A stretch of DNA of 64,000 nucleotides from JAZIHH01 sp036678685 (GTDB taxonomy: Bacteria > Bacillota > UBA4882 > UBA10575), in the NCBI GenBank assembly GCA_036678685.1, contig JAZIHH010000027.1, forward strand, positions 203,534 through 267,533, given 5' to 3'. Positions 51,887 to 60,901 of this stretch are shown one piece after another. Position 1 is the first letter of the stretch. Each line of letters opens with the position of its first letter. The position numbers and the translations under genes are program-made. The notes under the pieces were generated by a model that worked only from the letters and a program-made list of their open reading frames with translations, had not been told where the DNA came from and ran no database searches.

Positions 51887-53470
51887 GGGTTTCCTGAATA
51901 ATTCCCAAACCCGCATGAATAAAGGAAAAAACTCAAAAAAGTAGCAGGAAAAATGCAAGAAAAAGCAGAACTTTGATGCAAAACCCTTGCATTTGGAGTG
52001 ACTGCCATGTACCGTAAAACTGAACGCCAACTTCCATTGGAAGACTTCTATCTCCCGTTTAGTGGTGAACTCGATCCAGAGAATCGATGGGTCAAGCTGT
52101 CAAAGATCATCCCCTGGGATGTCATTGAAGAGAAATACGCCTCGTTGTTTGCAAAAAGCCAAGGCGCTCCGGCCAAGCCGGTGAGAATGGCCCTTGGCGC
52201 CCTAATAATCAAAGAGACCTTAGGCCTCTCCGATGAAGAGTTAGTGAACCAGTTGACAGAAAACCCATATCTCCAATACTTTATCGGGCTTCCGGAATTT
52301 CAAAAGAAGGCTCCGTTTGACGCTTCGATGATGGTTCATTTCCGCAAACGCTTAAGCGGTCCAATCATGCAAGAGATTAATGAGCTCATCTGTTTAGAGA
52401 AGAAACCGAAAAAACCGGATGACCATGGTCCTGATGACAAGAATGGCCCGGGAGGAGATTCCGGCAAGAAGAACAGGGGCCGGCTTATTATCGACGCAAC
52501 ATGTGCACCGGCGGATATTCGTTATCCGACCGATCTATCACTGCTTAATGAAGCCCGTGAAAAGCTGGAGATGATCATTGATACACTGTATGAGCCTTTC
52601 AAAGGACAAATGCTCAAGCCGCGCACTTACAGGCGTAACGCCAGAAAGGATTATCTTTCTCAAGCAAAAGCCAAAAAGCATCACAAGAAGGCGCTTCGGA
52701 AAGCCGTTGGTAAGCAATTACGCTACGTGGCACGGGATATCAGGATCGTGAAAGACCTTTTAGGCATGGACGGGCACGGTAAGCTTAATCAAAAACAGGA
52801 ACGGGACTTCCAGACTATTCAAAAGCTTTATGAGCAACAACAAGCCATGTATGAGCAAAAGGCCAACCAAATTGAAGATCGGATCGTCAGTATCAGTCAA
52901 CCGCACATCCGTCCTATTGTCCGGGGAAAAGCCCGCGCACAAACGGAGTTTGGTGCAAAAGTAGTCGCAAGCCTCGTTGGCGGCTTTGCTTTTGTAGAAA
53001 AACTGGACTGGAACAATTTCAACGAAGGAACTCTTTTGATCGAAAGCATTGAAAGGTATCGAAAGCGCTACGGTTATTACCCCAAAGTAGTCTGTGCGGA
53101 CAAAATCTTTAGAAACCGAAAAAACCTTGAGTTTTGCAAAGAAAACGGAATCCGCCTAAGCGGGCCGCGGCTGGGACGGCCGAATATCAAAAAACTCAAA
53201 AGTCAGAAACGAATAGAGCAGATGGATAATCGAATACGGAACCAGATAGAAGGCAAGTTTGGAGAAGGAAAACGGTGCTACGGTTTAGGTTGTATAATGG
53301 CTAAACTCCAAGAGACCAGTGAATGCGTTATTCATCTGCAATTCTTGGTGATGAACTTGCAAAGGAAGCTACAGCTTCTTTTTGTCCGTTTTTTCCTTGC
53401 GAGATTTGAGTTGTCAATGTACGGTTTTGTGGCCAATTTTGCCGTCAATTAGGACTTTTTCAGGAAACCC
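51887..53470 (+). mobile_element. IS5/IS1182-like insertion sequence
   Basis: A 1584-bp element bounded by inverted repeats GGGTTTCCTGAATAA and (complement) GGGTTTCCTGAAAAA. It is flanked by the 6-bp direct duplication TATTTA at 51881-51886 and 53471-53476. It carries one transposase gene and follows the activator gene by about 60 bases. Confidence 0.85.
52007..53452 (+). CDS. DDE transposase (DUF772/IS1182-like)
   Basis: About 481 residues. The N-terminal DUF772-like part contains PVRMALGALIIKETLGLSDE and PFDASMMVHFRKRL. The catalytic region includes LIIDATCAPADIRYPTD, VVCADKIFRN and IRNQIEGKFGEGKR, giving the two Asp and Glu positions of the DDE triad. The ATG at 52007 has GGAG eight bases upstream and is preferred over GTG 51998. 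It is intact. Confidence 0.85.
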   Translation: MYRKTERQLPLEDFYLPFSGELDPENRWVKLSKIIPWDVIEEKYASLFAKSQGAPAKPVRMALGALIIKETLGLSDEELVNQLTENPYLQYFIGLPEFQKKAPFDASMMVHFRKRLSGPIMQEINELICLEKKPKKPDDHGPDDKNGPGGDSGKKNRGRLIIDATCAPADIRYPTDLSLLNEAREKLEMIIDTLYEPFKGQMLKPRTYRRNARKDYLSQAKAKKHHKKALRKAVGKQLRYVARDIRIVKDLLGMDGHGKLNQKQERDFQTIQKLYEQQQAMYEQKANQIEDRIVSISQPHIRPIVRGKARAQTEFGAKVVASLVGGFAFVEKLDWNNFNEGTLLIESIERYRKRYGYYPKVVCADKIFRNRKNLEFCKENGIRLSGPRLGRPNIKKLKSQKRIEQMDNRIRNQIEGKFGEGKRCYGLGCIMAKLQETSECVIHLQFLVMNLQRKLQLLFVRFFLARFELSMYGFVANFAVN

Positions 53471-53546
53471 TATTTAGTACAAGTAAATGTAGTAATTTCT
53501 CTATTCTCGTTAACAGGATTATCCGAACCCCAATCAGTTACACTTA

Positions 53547-54071
53547 TCAATTTAAATGCACTTTTTTGGTTTCGCTGTCTATCGTTACTCCATTTTTTGA
53601 TATTTCGTAACTATACGCACTTGTTCCAATAACTTTTTCTATTTTTATTACAGTGTCGTCATCAATTACATAATAAGATCCGTGCCCTCTATATGCCGTA
53701 CCTGCATCGAACCAGTAATTAACTATATCAATACCATCATAAGTTACATCATAAGAAATATATGTATCAAAATATAAGATATTTTCCTTATTAAATATTA
53801 TCTTCATTTCATCTTTACTTGTTACAGTATATTTATCTGAGTACTCAAAGTCCTTATAAAATCCCTTTATCAGCTCAAATGTTTTAATATCTTCCTCAGA
53901 AAACTTATTCTCTTGCAGAACAGATTTCTCACTCATAGGTTTAGAATTTACAACATTCTGTTTGAAAGGAGTAGAATTAGTCTTTTCAGCGTAGTTAACC
54001 CAAATATTAAACAAATAGCCCGAAAGGAATGCAATCGCAATAACTATAGTAAATATTATCTTTCGTGCCAT
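53547..54071 (-). CDS. Membrane-anchored protein of unknown function
   Basis: A protein of 174 residues with one N-terminal hydrophobic segment (IIFTIVIAIAFLSGYLFNIW) and a soluble beta-rich domain outside. The ATG at 54071 follows GGAGGGG and is the true start. A longer frame to 54137 runs into the neighbouring IS3 end. No known family was recognised. Codon use is AT-rich compared with the dehydratase genes, suggesting separate origin. Confidence 0.6.
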   Translation of the reverse strand: MARKIIFTIVIAIAFLSGYLFNIWVNYAEKTNSTPFKQNVVNSKPMSEKSVLQENKFSEEDIKTFELIKGFYKDFEYSDKYTVTSKDEMKIIFNKENILYFDTYISYDVTYDGIDIVNYWFDAGTAYRGHGSYYVIDDDTVIKIEKVIGTSAYSYEISKNGVTIDSETKKVHLN

Positions 54072-54129
54072 AAATGTGCCCCTCCTTAATATATCCCTGT
54101 GGGCTTCCCTCGGTAAAACGGACACCAAA

Positions 54130-54942
54130 TTAAGCACTTAATCTAAGATTTTCATAGTTTTCCGGGGACATATACCCAATTGACGAATGGGAACGTTTTC
54201 GGTTGTAATCAATCTCGATGTATTCGAATATTTCCCGTTTAGCTTGTGCCCTGGTCAGGAAAACCCGGTCATTAATACATTCGATCTTTAGTGTGCTGAA
54301 AAAGCTTTCAGCTGGGGAGTTATCCCAACAGTCGCCCTTACGGCTCATAGAACAGACAAGATGATTGTGTTGTAAAAGCCTTCTGTAAGAATTACAGGCA
54401 TATTGAATACCTCGATCGGAATGATAGATAAGACCCTTTCGGGGTTGCCGATTACGAATCGCCATCTGCAGTGCATCAACAGCTATTGAGGAGCTTAACG
54501 AATTAGACATCGACCAGCCAACAATTTTTCTAGAGTATAAATCCATGACGATTGCTAAGTAAAGCCAACCTTCCATGGTTCTGATGTATGTAATATCAGA
54601 GACCCATACTTGATTTGGAGCATCCACTTGAAAATTACGGTTCAAAAGGTTTGGCGCAATTGGATAATCATGTTTTGAGTCAGTCGTTTTCCTGTATTTA
54701 CTTTTTTCTCGGGCTCTTAGTCCCATCTGACGCATGAGAGTTTCAACCTTGGATTTACCACACTTAATTCCTTGTTTTTGCAGTTCATTATGGATACGAG
54801 GACTGCCATACCGTCCTTTATGCTGATAAAAGAGCTTCGTGATTATTACAGCTAATTCTCGATTGCGTTTACTACGGGGGCTTTCACCACGGTTCAGCCA
54901 ATCATAATATCCACTACGCGAGACTTTCAAAAAGCGGCACAT
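54130..54942 (-). CDS. IS3 OrfB transposase
   Basis: A 270-residue catalytic part with HTH_21 and rve core. Features are GRYGSPRIHNEL, the DDE region NQVWVSDITYIRT, YHSDRGIQYAC and SPAESFFSTLKIE. In IS3 elements OrfB is made as an OrfAB fusion by -1 frameshifting. The OrfB frame is open upstream of this ATG through IKYQIIRELAVNYSIGK to a run of seven A (complement of 55023-55029) within orfA. Confidence 0.9.
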   Translation of the reverse strand: MCRFLKVSRSGYYDWLNRGESPRSKRNRELAVIITKLFYQHKGRYGSPRIHNELQKQGIKCGKSKVETLMRQMGLRAREKSKYRKTTDSKHDYPIAPNLLNRNFQVDAPNQVWVSDITYIRTMEGWLYLAIVMDLYSRKIVGWSMSNSLSSSIAVDALQMAIRNRQPRKGLIYHSDRGIQYACNSYRRLLQHNHLVCSMSRKGDCWDNSPAESFFSTLKIECINDRVFLTRAQAKREIFEYIEIDYNRKRSHSSIGYMSPENYENLRLSA

Positions 54943-54989
54943 CTTCCCAATGCTGTAGTTTACAGCAAGCTCGCGTATGATTTGATATT

Positions 54990-55295
54990 TTATTTCTGGG
55001 GTTGTGAGAAGATGGCCACCGCTTTTTTTAAGATATCACGCTCCATCTTTACCGTATACAATTCTTCTTCGAGTTTACGAATCTTTTCTTCTAACTCGGT
55101 TCCTTGTGGACGTTTCCCTCGGCCTGGAAAGCTTTTATCGCCAAATTCTCGTAGCTCGCGTCTCCATCGCCAGAGCATATTTTCGGAGATTCCAAGGTCT
55201 TGAGCTATCTCTCTAACCGATTTGTCGGAGGTTTCTGATAAAAGTACTGCCTGTTCTTTAAACTCTTTATAATACACTCTCCGTTTTTGTCCCAT
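54990..55295 (-). CDS. IS3 OrfA (HTH_Tnp_1)
   Basis: A 101-residue helix-turn-helix protein (SVREIAQDLGISENMLWRWR) with a C-terminal leucine-rich coiled coil (LEEKIRKLEEELYTVKMERD). The A-AAA-AAA run on the coding strand at 55023-55029 lies 13 codons before its stop and is the likely -1 slippage site. It regulates and binds the ends of the element. Confidence 0.88.
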   Translation of the reverse strand: MGQKRRVYYKEFKEQAVLLSETSDKSVREIAQDLGISENMLWRWRRELREFGDKSFPGRGKRPQGTELEEKIRKLEEELYTVKMERDILKKAVAIFSQPQK

Positions 55296-55326
55296 TTACA
55301 CTCAGCTCCTTCTGAATCATTTTACC

Positions 55327-55509
55327 TCTGCTAACAAATATGGTGTTGCCAGTTTTGTAACACCCGAGTTCATTCAAGGAGGGCGCTTAATAAAAGGGAC
55401 TACATTCATTACCAGACATGCTCCCGGATTTGGTCCTAATTTAGGAGGAGGAATTGAAGTAGTTACACCTCCGGGTGCAGTTACATTGGATTTCTTTATT
55501 ATGCCATAA
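55327..55509 (+). pseudogene. C-terminal end of a secreted polymorphic-toxin-like protein
   Basis: An open frame without start, entering directly from the IS3 end. It reads ANKYGVASFVTPEFIQGG and GTTFITRHAPGFGPNLGGG, and ends LDFFIMP. The composition and the small gene that follows at once resemble the C-terminal effector part of WXG/RHS-type polymorphic toxins. The N-terminal part is not found on the other side of the IS, so it is lost or displaced. The exact toxin family is not identified. Confidence 0.55.
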
Positions 55510-55522
55510 GAGGTGGAATCAG

Positions 55523-55777
55523 GTGGAATTTAGGTCAAATGAAGATATTTATCAATTTGCCAAGAAAATTGCTTTGGAATTTAAAGAGAAAGGTGATATT
55601 TTGCTTTTCAATGATATAATGAATGCTTTGAATTATGGGGTTACGGCTAGTGAACAATTAGGAGAATTACGCTTAGTTTTTCAACATATTGTTGCTAAGG
55701 ATAAATACTATTCGCGAAAAAATGATATTGAAGATGCTATAAAAGCAATTAATTTAGCCTTTAAAAATAGAAAATAA
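55523..55777 (+). CDS. Putative immunity protein
   Basis: An 84-residue acidic-basic helical protein starting at a GTG with AGAGGTGG eight bases upstream, 13 bases after the toxin-tail stop. The start within the longer open frame at 55475 is rejected because it overlaps the toxin codons. Position, size and helical pattern (FAKKIALEFKEKGDILLF) suit an immunity partner. This is inference from context. Confidence 0.5.
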   Translation: MEFRSNEDIYQFAKKIALEFKEKGDILLFNDIMNALNYGVTASEQLGELRLVFQHIVAKDKYYSRKNDIEDAIKAINLAFKNRK

Positions 55778-55804
55778 AGACAATGATATCTTTTAAGTTG
55801 CTGC

Positions 55805-56295
55805 CTGGCGATCTGTCCTCCCCGACGTGAAACAAACCAGCACACTGCCGGGGAGGACAGGCCGCCTGAAACACGGGTACTAAGCGGAAGGCAGGTAGAC
55901 CTCACCCTCCGGAGAGGATCAGGGAAGCGGGACGGCCCCGCCGCGCCCCTCCCTCCAAACCACCCACCCCCCGGCTGTGGGAAGTGACACCCTGGCCTTG
56001 CCTGCCACCAATCTGGGTCAATTCTGTCCAGCCCCCGGAACTTAAAATCTTTTGCGGGTCGCCGTCCTGGCTCCGCTAGCGTTCCGGGGGATTCTGCCTG
56101 ATTTAATGCCCCCTTCGGCCCACCCGATGCTGATCCTTTGAAGTCAAATCGCCCATCCATTTCCCCCACAGGGGGCCATTCCCTGAAAGATGCAAGCCTT
56201 CGCCCGTTCCCATGATGGGATCATGGTAATTCGCGGACGGCGAAAAAGTCAAGGCTAAACGCTGCTCGCTTCGCTCGGCCTTGACTTTTTCTTGC
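55805..56295. other. GC-rich, strongly structured non-coding region
   Basis: About 490 bases, far richer in GC than the AT-rich gene before it. There is a perfect 12-bp inverted repeat CTGTCCTCCCCG (55813-55824) with CGGGGAGGACAG (55849-55860), a small hairpin CCTCACCCTCCGGAGAGG, GC-rich stems around 55930-55980, and a final stem AAAAAGTCAAGGC ... GCCTTGACTTTTT (about 56243-56290) that resembles a terminator. The minus-strand frame 55708-56169 crosses these without family features, so I do not call it a gene. It may encode a structured RNA or be the remains of a mobile element. Confidence 0.4.
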
Positions 56296-56312
56296 CGCTC
56301 ATTAAGAGGCAA

Positions 56313-56463
56313 CTAACGCGAAATACGGTTCATCTCGATCACCTAATACGGCTCAAGCCGATCACCCAATACGGTTCATTGCGATCGCGTGATACGGTTC
56401 ATGCCGATCGCCCAAAACGGTTTATCCCGATCGCCTAATACGGTTCAAACCGATCACTTTTGG
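56313..56463 (+). repeat. Left iteron cluster of the third IS21
   Basis: Six head-to-tail copies of a 23-base unit built on CGATCACCTAATACGGTTCA with small changes. The right-end cluster at 58949-59068 is its inverted counterpart. Such terminal arrays are expected as IstA binding sites. Confidence 0.8.
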
Positions 56464-56571
56464 CGGGGTATCCTCTAATCACCAATTTTGATCACCAATT
56501 TGCCATAGGACATCTGCGTCACCGAATCTAAGTTCTCAGATAACTTAGATGAGAAAGGTGGATGCGAGACT

Positions 56572-58146
56572 ATGGCCGCGAGGAGGATATCCGTGCGAAA
56601 AATCTTGGAAATATTAAAGCTCAAATGGCAAGACGGGTTAAGTAACCGCCAGATTGCTGTTAACTGCAATGTTTCGCCCAGTACTGTAAGTGACCTCATT
56701 CAAAGAGCTACACATGCAGGCCTTTCGTGGCCATCGGTGCAACAGATGACTGATAAGGAACTGGAAGCACTGCTCTACGTTGATGTCAGCACCAGAAAGC
56801 CGCCTCATGTAATGCCTGATTGGCAGCAGGTTCATAAAGAGCTGTCCAGACCAGGTGTAACTCTTAAACTCCTGTGGTGGGAATACAAAGAGCTACATCC
56901 CGATGGGTTTCAGTACACACAGTTTTGTTACCATTACCGGCAGTGGGCCAAGCATCTTGATGTTGTCATGCGCCAGCACCATAAGGCCGGAGAAAAGGTC
57001 TTTGTTGACTGGGCTGGACAGACTTTTCCCATCTACGACCCGGTTACCGGTGATATTCATCCAGCGTATATGTTCGTAGCCGTCTTAGGAGCCAGTAATT
57101 ACTGTTTTGCGCATCTGTTTCCGGCTATGGAGCTAAATTACTGGATTCTTGGCCACTGTTTGGCCTTTGAGTTCTTTGGCGGAATACCTGTCATAGTAGT
57201 GCCAGACAACCTGAAAACTGGTGTTACAAAGGCCAATTATTATGATCCTGAGATCAATCCGACCTATGCCGACATGGCCCGTCACTATGGAGTAGTTGTT
57301 CTCCCCACGAGAGTGCGCAAACCGAATGACAAAGCCAAAGTCGAAAACGCGGTTCTTCATGTGGAGCGCAACATTTTGGCAGCCCTGAGGGACTACACAT
57401 TCTTTAGCCTTGACGAGGCAAATGCCGCGGTTCTTAAAGAGCTTGAAGCGTTGAATAATCGTCCTTTTCAGAAACTGCATGGTTCAAGAACCTCATGGTT
57501 CCTGGAAATCGACAAACCGGCACTCAAGCCTCTACCTGAGAAGCGGTATGAAATGCGCCAATGGAAGAAAGCTACGGTTCACATGGACTACCATGTGGAG
57601 TTTGAGAAGAGCCTTTACAGCGTCCCATACAAGCTTGTTGGAAAATCTGTCGAGATTTTAGCCACTCAGACGATAGTTGAGATCTACCATCAAGGAATGC
57701 TCGTGGCCAGGCACAAACGCTGCGGCCCTTACCAGCGCTTTTCAACAATCAAGGAACATATGCCCTCTTCCCATCAGAAGTATGCTTACCGGAGCCCGGA
57801 AGATATGGCGGCCCGGGCTGGTAAGTTGGGAAAACATGCCGAAGAATGGGCCCATGGGCTGTTTGAGCGGTGCGAACACCCCGAACAAGGATACCGTGCG
57901 GTTTTGGGTCTTATTCAGCTAGCCAAAAAGTATTCTGCCAAGCGGGTAAACAATGCCTGCAAAAGAGCGATTACCTATGGCGCCTATTCATACCGCAGTA
58001 TCAAATCCATCCTTGAGAAGGGCTTAGACAGAGTTCCTGTTGATCACCCCCCACAACTTGCACTACCGGAACACGAAAACATCCGGGGAGCTGCTTACTA
58101 CGCGGAGAAAGGGGGTGATGAAAGATGGGTACTGAACAGACACTAG
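56572..58146 (+). CDS. istA: IstA-like DDE transposase (third IS21)
   Basis: A 524-residue transposase with an N-terminal HTH (GLSNRQIAVNCNVSPSTVSDL), catalytic core GEKVFVDWAGQTFPI, IVVPDNLKTGV and NDKAKVENAVLHVERNIL. It overlaps istB by 22 bases. It is intact, and divergent from the two other IstA proteins in the window. Confidence 0.92.
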   Translation: MAARRISVRKILEILKLKWQDGLSNRQIAVNCNVSPSTVSDLIQRATHAGLSWPSVQQMTDKELEALLYVDVSTRKPPHVMPDWQQVHKELSRPGVTLKLLWWEYKELHPDGFQYTQFCYHYRQWAKHLDVVMRQHHKAGEKVFVDWAGQTFPIYDPVTGDIHPAYMFVAVLGASNYCFAHLFPAMELNYWILGHCLAFEFFGGIPVIVVPDNLKTGVTKANYYDPEINPTYADMARHYGVVVLPTRVRKPNDKAKVENAVLHVERNILAALRDYTFFSLDEANAAVLKELEALNNRPFQKLHGSRTSWFLEIDKPALKPLPEKRYEMRQWKKATVHMDYHVEFEKSLYSVPYKLVGKSVEILATQTIVEIYHQGMLVARHKRCGPYQRFSTIKEHMPSSHQKYAYRSPEDMAARAGKLGKHAEEWAHGLFERCEHPEQGYRAVLGLIQLAKKYSAKRVNNACKRAITYGAYSYRSIKSILEKGLDRVPVDHPPQLALPEHENIRGAAYYAEKGGDERWVLNRH

Positions 58147-58895
58147 AGCGCATGCGCAAAATGCGCTTGTCTGGCATGGTTCAGGCATACTTAAGAGATT
58201 CCCAGACGGAAGGCATCTCCGAGTTGTCATTTGAAGAACGCCTGGCCCTAATGGTGGACCATGAATGGACTCTGCGGGAATCTAACCGTATTGCCCGCCT
58301 GCGTAAAAAAGCCCGGTTTCGTATTGATGCTATGCCTGAAGATATCGACTACGAGCATCCTCGTGGACTTAAGCGCCGGCTTTTTCAAGAGTTGCTGCGT
58401 TGCGACTGGATCCGCAAAGGTTACAACGTCCTTATCATTAGTCCAACAGGTGTTGGCAAAACCTTTCTTGCCTGTGCCCTGGGCAACGCAGCCTGTCGAG
58501 AGGGGCTATCGGTCAAATATTACCGCATTCCGACACTTCTCCGTGAGCTTGCCATTGCCCAGGGTGATGGGCAGTACTTCGAGCTTCTAAAAACGGTCAG
58601 GAAAGCGCAACTACTAATTCTCGATGATTGGGGCCTGGCCAATCTACTTCCGGCGGAATCCCGCGATCTCTTGGAAGTGCTTGAGGACCGTGCGCAGTAC
58701 CATTCAACACTGGTAGCCAGCCAACTACCCATAGAGCATTGGCATCAGTGTCTTGGAGACTCCACTGTTGCCGATGCGATTCTAGACAGGATCATCCACA
58801 ATGCCTACAAAGTTGTGCTGCGAGGTGAATCGATGAGGAAGATTAAAAGGGTTCTAGACACTGAGACCGAATTTAACAACAACCAGAGCGACTGA
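58125..58895 (+). CDS. istB: IstB-like transposition helper ATPase (third IS21)
   Basis: A 256-residue IstB with Walker A SPTGVGKTFLA, Walker B LLILDDWGLANL and the LVASQLPIEHWH segment. It begins inside the end of istA after GGGGGTGATGAAAG. The right-end iterons start about 50 bases after its stop. Confidence 0.92.
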   Translation: MGTEQTLERMRKMRLSGMVQAYLRDSQTEGISELSFEERLALMVDHEWTLRESNRIARLRKKARFRIDAMPEDIDYEHPRGLKRRLFQELLRCDWIRKGYNVLIISPTGVGKTFLACALGNAACREGLSVKYYRIPTLLRELAIAQGDGQYFELLKTVRKAQLLILDDWGLANLLPAESRDLLEVLEDRAQYHSTLVASQLPIEHWHQCLGDSTVADAILDRIIHNAYKVVLRGESMRKIKRVLDTETEFNNNQSD

Positions 58896-59075
58896 TTACA
58901 ATCAAGATGGGGGATACCCCTTCAGTGTAAACCATAATTGGACTCATAAGTGATCGCCATGAACCGAATTGCGCGATCGGATTAAACCGTAATCAGTGAT
59001 CGGATTCAAGCGTATCGCGCGATCGGCATGAAGCGTATTAGGTGATCGAATTGACCGAAATACGCGGCATAGCCA

Positions 59076-59930
59076 TCATTCAATAGGTTTAACACGTAAA
59101 GTGCGAAAATACTCAGTTCCAAACATATCAAATTGTGCTGAACCAATTTGAATTGATAATACATTACCCGGCTCTGTAGCTTTTTTTACATTCTCTTCAA
59201 CCCATTGTTTAGCTTTATCAGGCTCTGCATCTTCATAAGGAACTGTAGAGCAGTATCCAAAATATCCTTCAGTCACCGCATTTATTTTTTCTACACCAAT
59301 TGAACCAGCGACTAAAGAGGCATCAACCACAAAATCAACCCACAAGACGTGCATTGGTGTAGTTTCGAATATATTACAAATCAATTTTACTCCAGTGTCA
59401 TAATCTACAGTTTGACCGGTATCTTGAGCAAGATCCTCTCCCGGTCTAGGGCCACTGAATTCTAACCCCCATGTTTGTTGCAAATTAAGCTTAATATCAG
59501 CAGCTGTAAGACCAGGAATTGTATCGGGTGTGTTTTCATCATCCTCAGGTATTGAATCTTCAGGATCTGGTCCTTCAGGCGGTGACACCGTCTGGTGTTG
59601 TTCTTGAGCATTTTCTGGTTTATCTGAGTCCCGTTCCGACGTTATCAGGTCATCGGCCTCAATTACTTCGTCATCAAGAGAACTGGGCTCGGAGGATGAA
59701 ACAGAATCCGCTTCCATTGCTGCCTGTTGCCCAGCCTCACGTCCAGCATTGAAACTTTCTTTAGCTGATGGCGTAATAATCAAACCAACAATGAATAGCG
59801 CCAATGCTACGCCCGCCAGCACCCCTATGTTTTTGTATGTTAGCCCCTTTTTAAAGATAAATCTTACAACCAGCATTGCCGCCGCTAAACCAAGTCCTGC
59901 AAGTCCTAAAAGTCCGACTAAAGCACCCAT
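59076..59930 (-). CDS. Two-helix membrane protein with acidic linker, unknown function
   Basis: A 284-residue protein. Two hydrophobic helices fall at about residues 4-25 and 37-55, then an acidic, Ser/Pro-rich linker (about 70-140) and a C-terminal domain of about 140 residues starting LTAADIKLNLQQTWGLEF. GGAGG lies nine bases before the ATG. The stop is only a few bases from the end of the third IS21, so the IS inserted just beyond this gene. No family recognised. A surface-exposed lipid- or peptide-sensing domain is possible, but unsupported. Confidence 0.65.
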   Translation of the reverse strand: MGALVGLLGLAGLGLAAAMLVVRFIFKKGLTYKNIGVLAGVALALFIVGLIITPSAKESFNAGREAGQQAAMEADSVSSSEPSSLDDEVIEADDLITSERDSDKPENAQEQHQTVSPPEGPDPEDSIPEDDENTPDTIPGLTAADIKLNLQQTWGLEFSGPRPGEDLAQDTGQTVDYDTGVKLICNIFETTPMHVLWVDFVVDASLVAGSIGVEKINAVTEGYFGYCSTVPYEDAEPDKAKQWVEENVKKATEPGNVLSIQIGSAQFDMFGTEYFRTLRVKPIE

Positions 59931-60005
59931 ATAGCAAACCTCCTTAGCAATAGGTTTTTATACTTTATTCGCCATATGGGTGCTTTTTCCTATGTTGCTT
60001 TTAAG

Positions 60006-60358
60006 CTATTTCGTCATGTTTTGGAATACAGACCGCAAGTTATTTGCTATTGCGTCCGCAATCCTGTCAACTGCACCGTCTATGTCTTCTCGACTCTCAA
60101 TTACCACCTGTCTTACTAGACCTGTTAGGTCAAAATTGAGATTAATGGTAGCAGGTCCTGGCAAAGCAAGCGAGGGAACAGAACTAACCGGAATCTTTTC
60201 TCTCCAACCTTCTGTCATGGTCCTGACTAATCCGCCCTCTGCATATGGCCTAACCCCTAATCGCCTGCCGGTTTCCTCGTATAGCGCCAAAGCACGGCTC
60301 CTCATACCAACAGACAGCGGAATGATCGCCTCCGGGCCAGCTTCGGCAACAAGGCCCA
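60006..60358 (-). pseudogene. C-terminal fragment of a phage tail tape-measure protein
   Basis: The frame, open at its 5' end, reads GLVAEAGPEAIIPLS, the hallmark motif near the C-terminus of tail tape-measure proteins. After YAEGGLVRTMTEGW it ends with the usual amphipathic tail (DIDGAVDRIADAIANNLR). Everything upstream is missing. At about 60360 it meets a truncated gene on the other strand. It marks a decayed prophage. Confidence 0.65.
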
Positions 60359-60359
60359 G

Positions 60360-60901
60360 GAGTGAGCGAGAACAGCGTCCGCAATGCCTTGAAGGAATTA
60401 GAGAACGCCAGACTGCTAATAAAAGAAAAGGTTACAGATGGCCCCCGCCACTTCTACATCTACCGAGTGGGATTCTTCTGGAAACCCATACTGAATAAGG
60501 CCAGACAGTATGGGGCAGCAATCTATTTCTATACCTGCATCATTGAAAATGGAATATGGGCTGAGCTAAAACCAAGGGCGAAGGTTCTTTATTTGACCCT
60601 GCGTGCTGTCGCAAAGCAGGATATTGAACTATATTCTGTTATCGAAGGGGAGGATTACGGTGGGGATTGGACCGGGGTTAACTACGATGATTATATCCGC
60701 AACCGTAAATGGGACGTCTGCGATATTTCCCTTTCTAAACTCTGCAAGCTAGCTAAAATTGAACGTACGAATCTAACCCCAATATTGGAGGAACTAGAAC
60801 GATATAAATTGATTGAGAGGGTTGGAGAATGGACGAAAGTTTATCTAAAACCTGGACGTCTGTTAAGACACAAAACCTTAACGTCTAAAATCGCCTATTA
60901 A
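60360..60901 (+). pseudogene. 5'-truncated winged-helix protein
   Basis: About 179 residues from a GTG at 60362. It begins in the middle of a winged-helix motif (SVRNALKELENARLLIKEKV) and contains a second one near the C-terminus (LSKLCKLAKIERTNLTPILEELERYKLIER). It resembles plasmid or phage replication/regulatory proteins. The N-terminal helices of the first motif are missing, and the upstream side is the tape-measure fragment, so a deletion junction lies near 60360. Its stop sits inside the first unit of a 22-bp tandem repeat. Confidence 0.5.

Larger units (their letters stand above)
54110..55325 (-). mobile_element. IS3-family insertion sequence
   Basis: orfA and orfB lie on the minus strand in the usual IS3 arrangement. 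Inward-facing GGTAAAA(C/T)G sequences near 54113 and 55318 may be part of the ends, but exact inverted repeats and a target duplication were not resolved. A toxin gene tail follows immediately at the orfA side. Confidence 0.75.
56311..59068 (+). mobile_element. Third IS21-family element with terminal iterons
   Basis: An element of about 2.76 kb with istA and istB on the plus strand. Left end (56313-56463): about six direct copies of a 23-base unit with core ATACGGTTCA and CGATCRCC. Right end (58949-59068): four to five inverted copies (GATCGGCATGAAGCGTATT and similar). The outermost sequences are near CGCGAAATACGGTTCA and CGCGTATTTCGGTCAA. No target duplication was resolved, so limits are approximate. 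Confidence 0.85.

Noticed and set aside
55708..56169. A 153-residue minus-strand ORF
   Set aside because: Low-complexity GC-driven frame that overlaps the immunity gene and crosses strong inverted repeats; no ribosome-binding site or domain.
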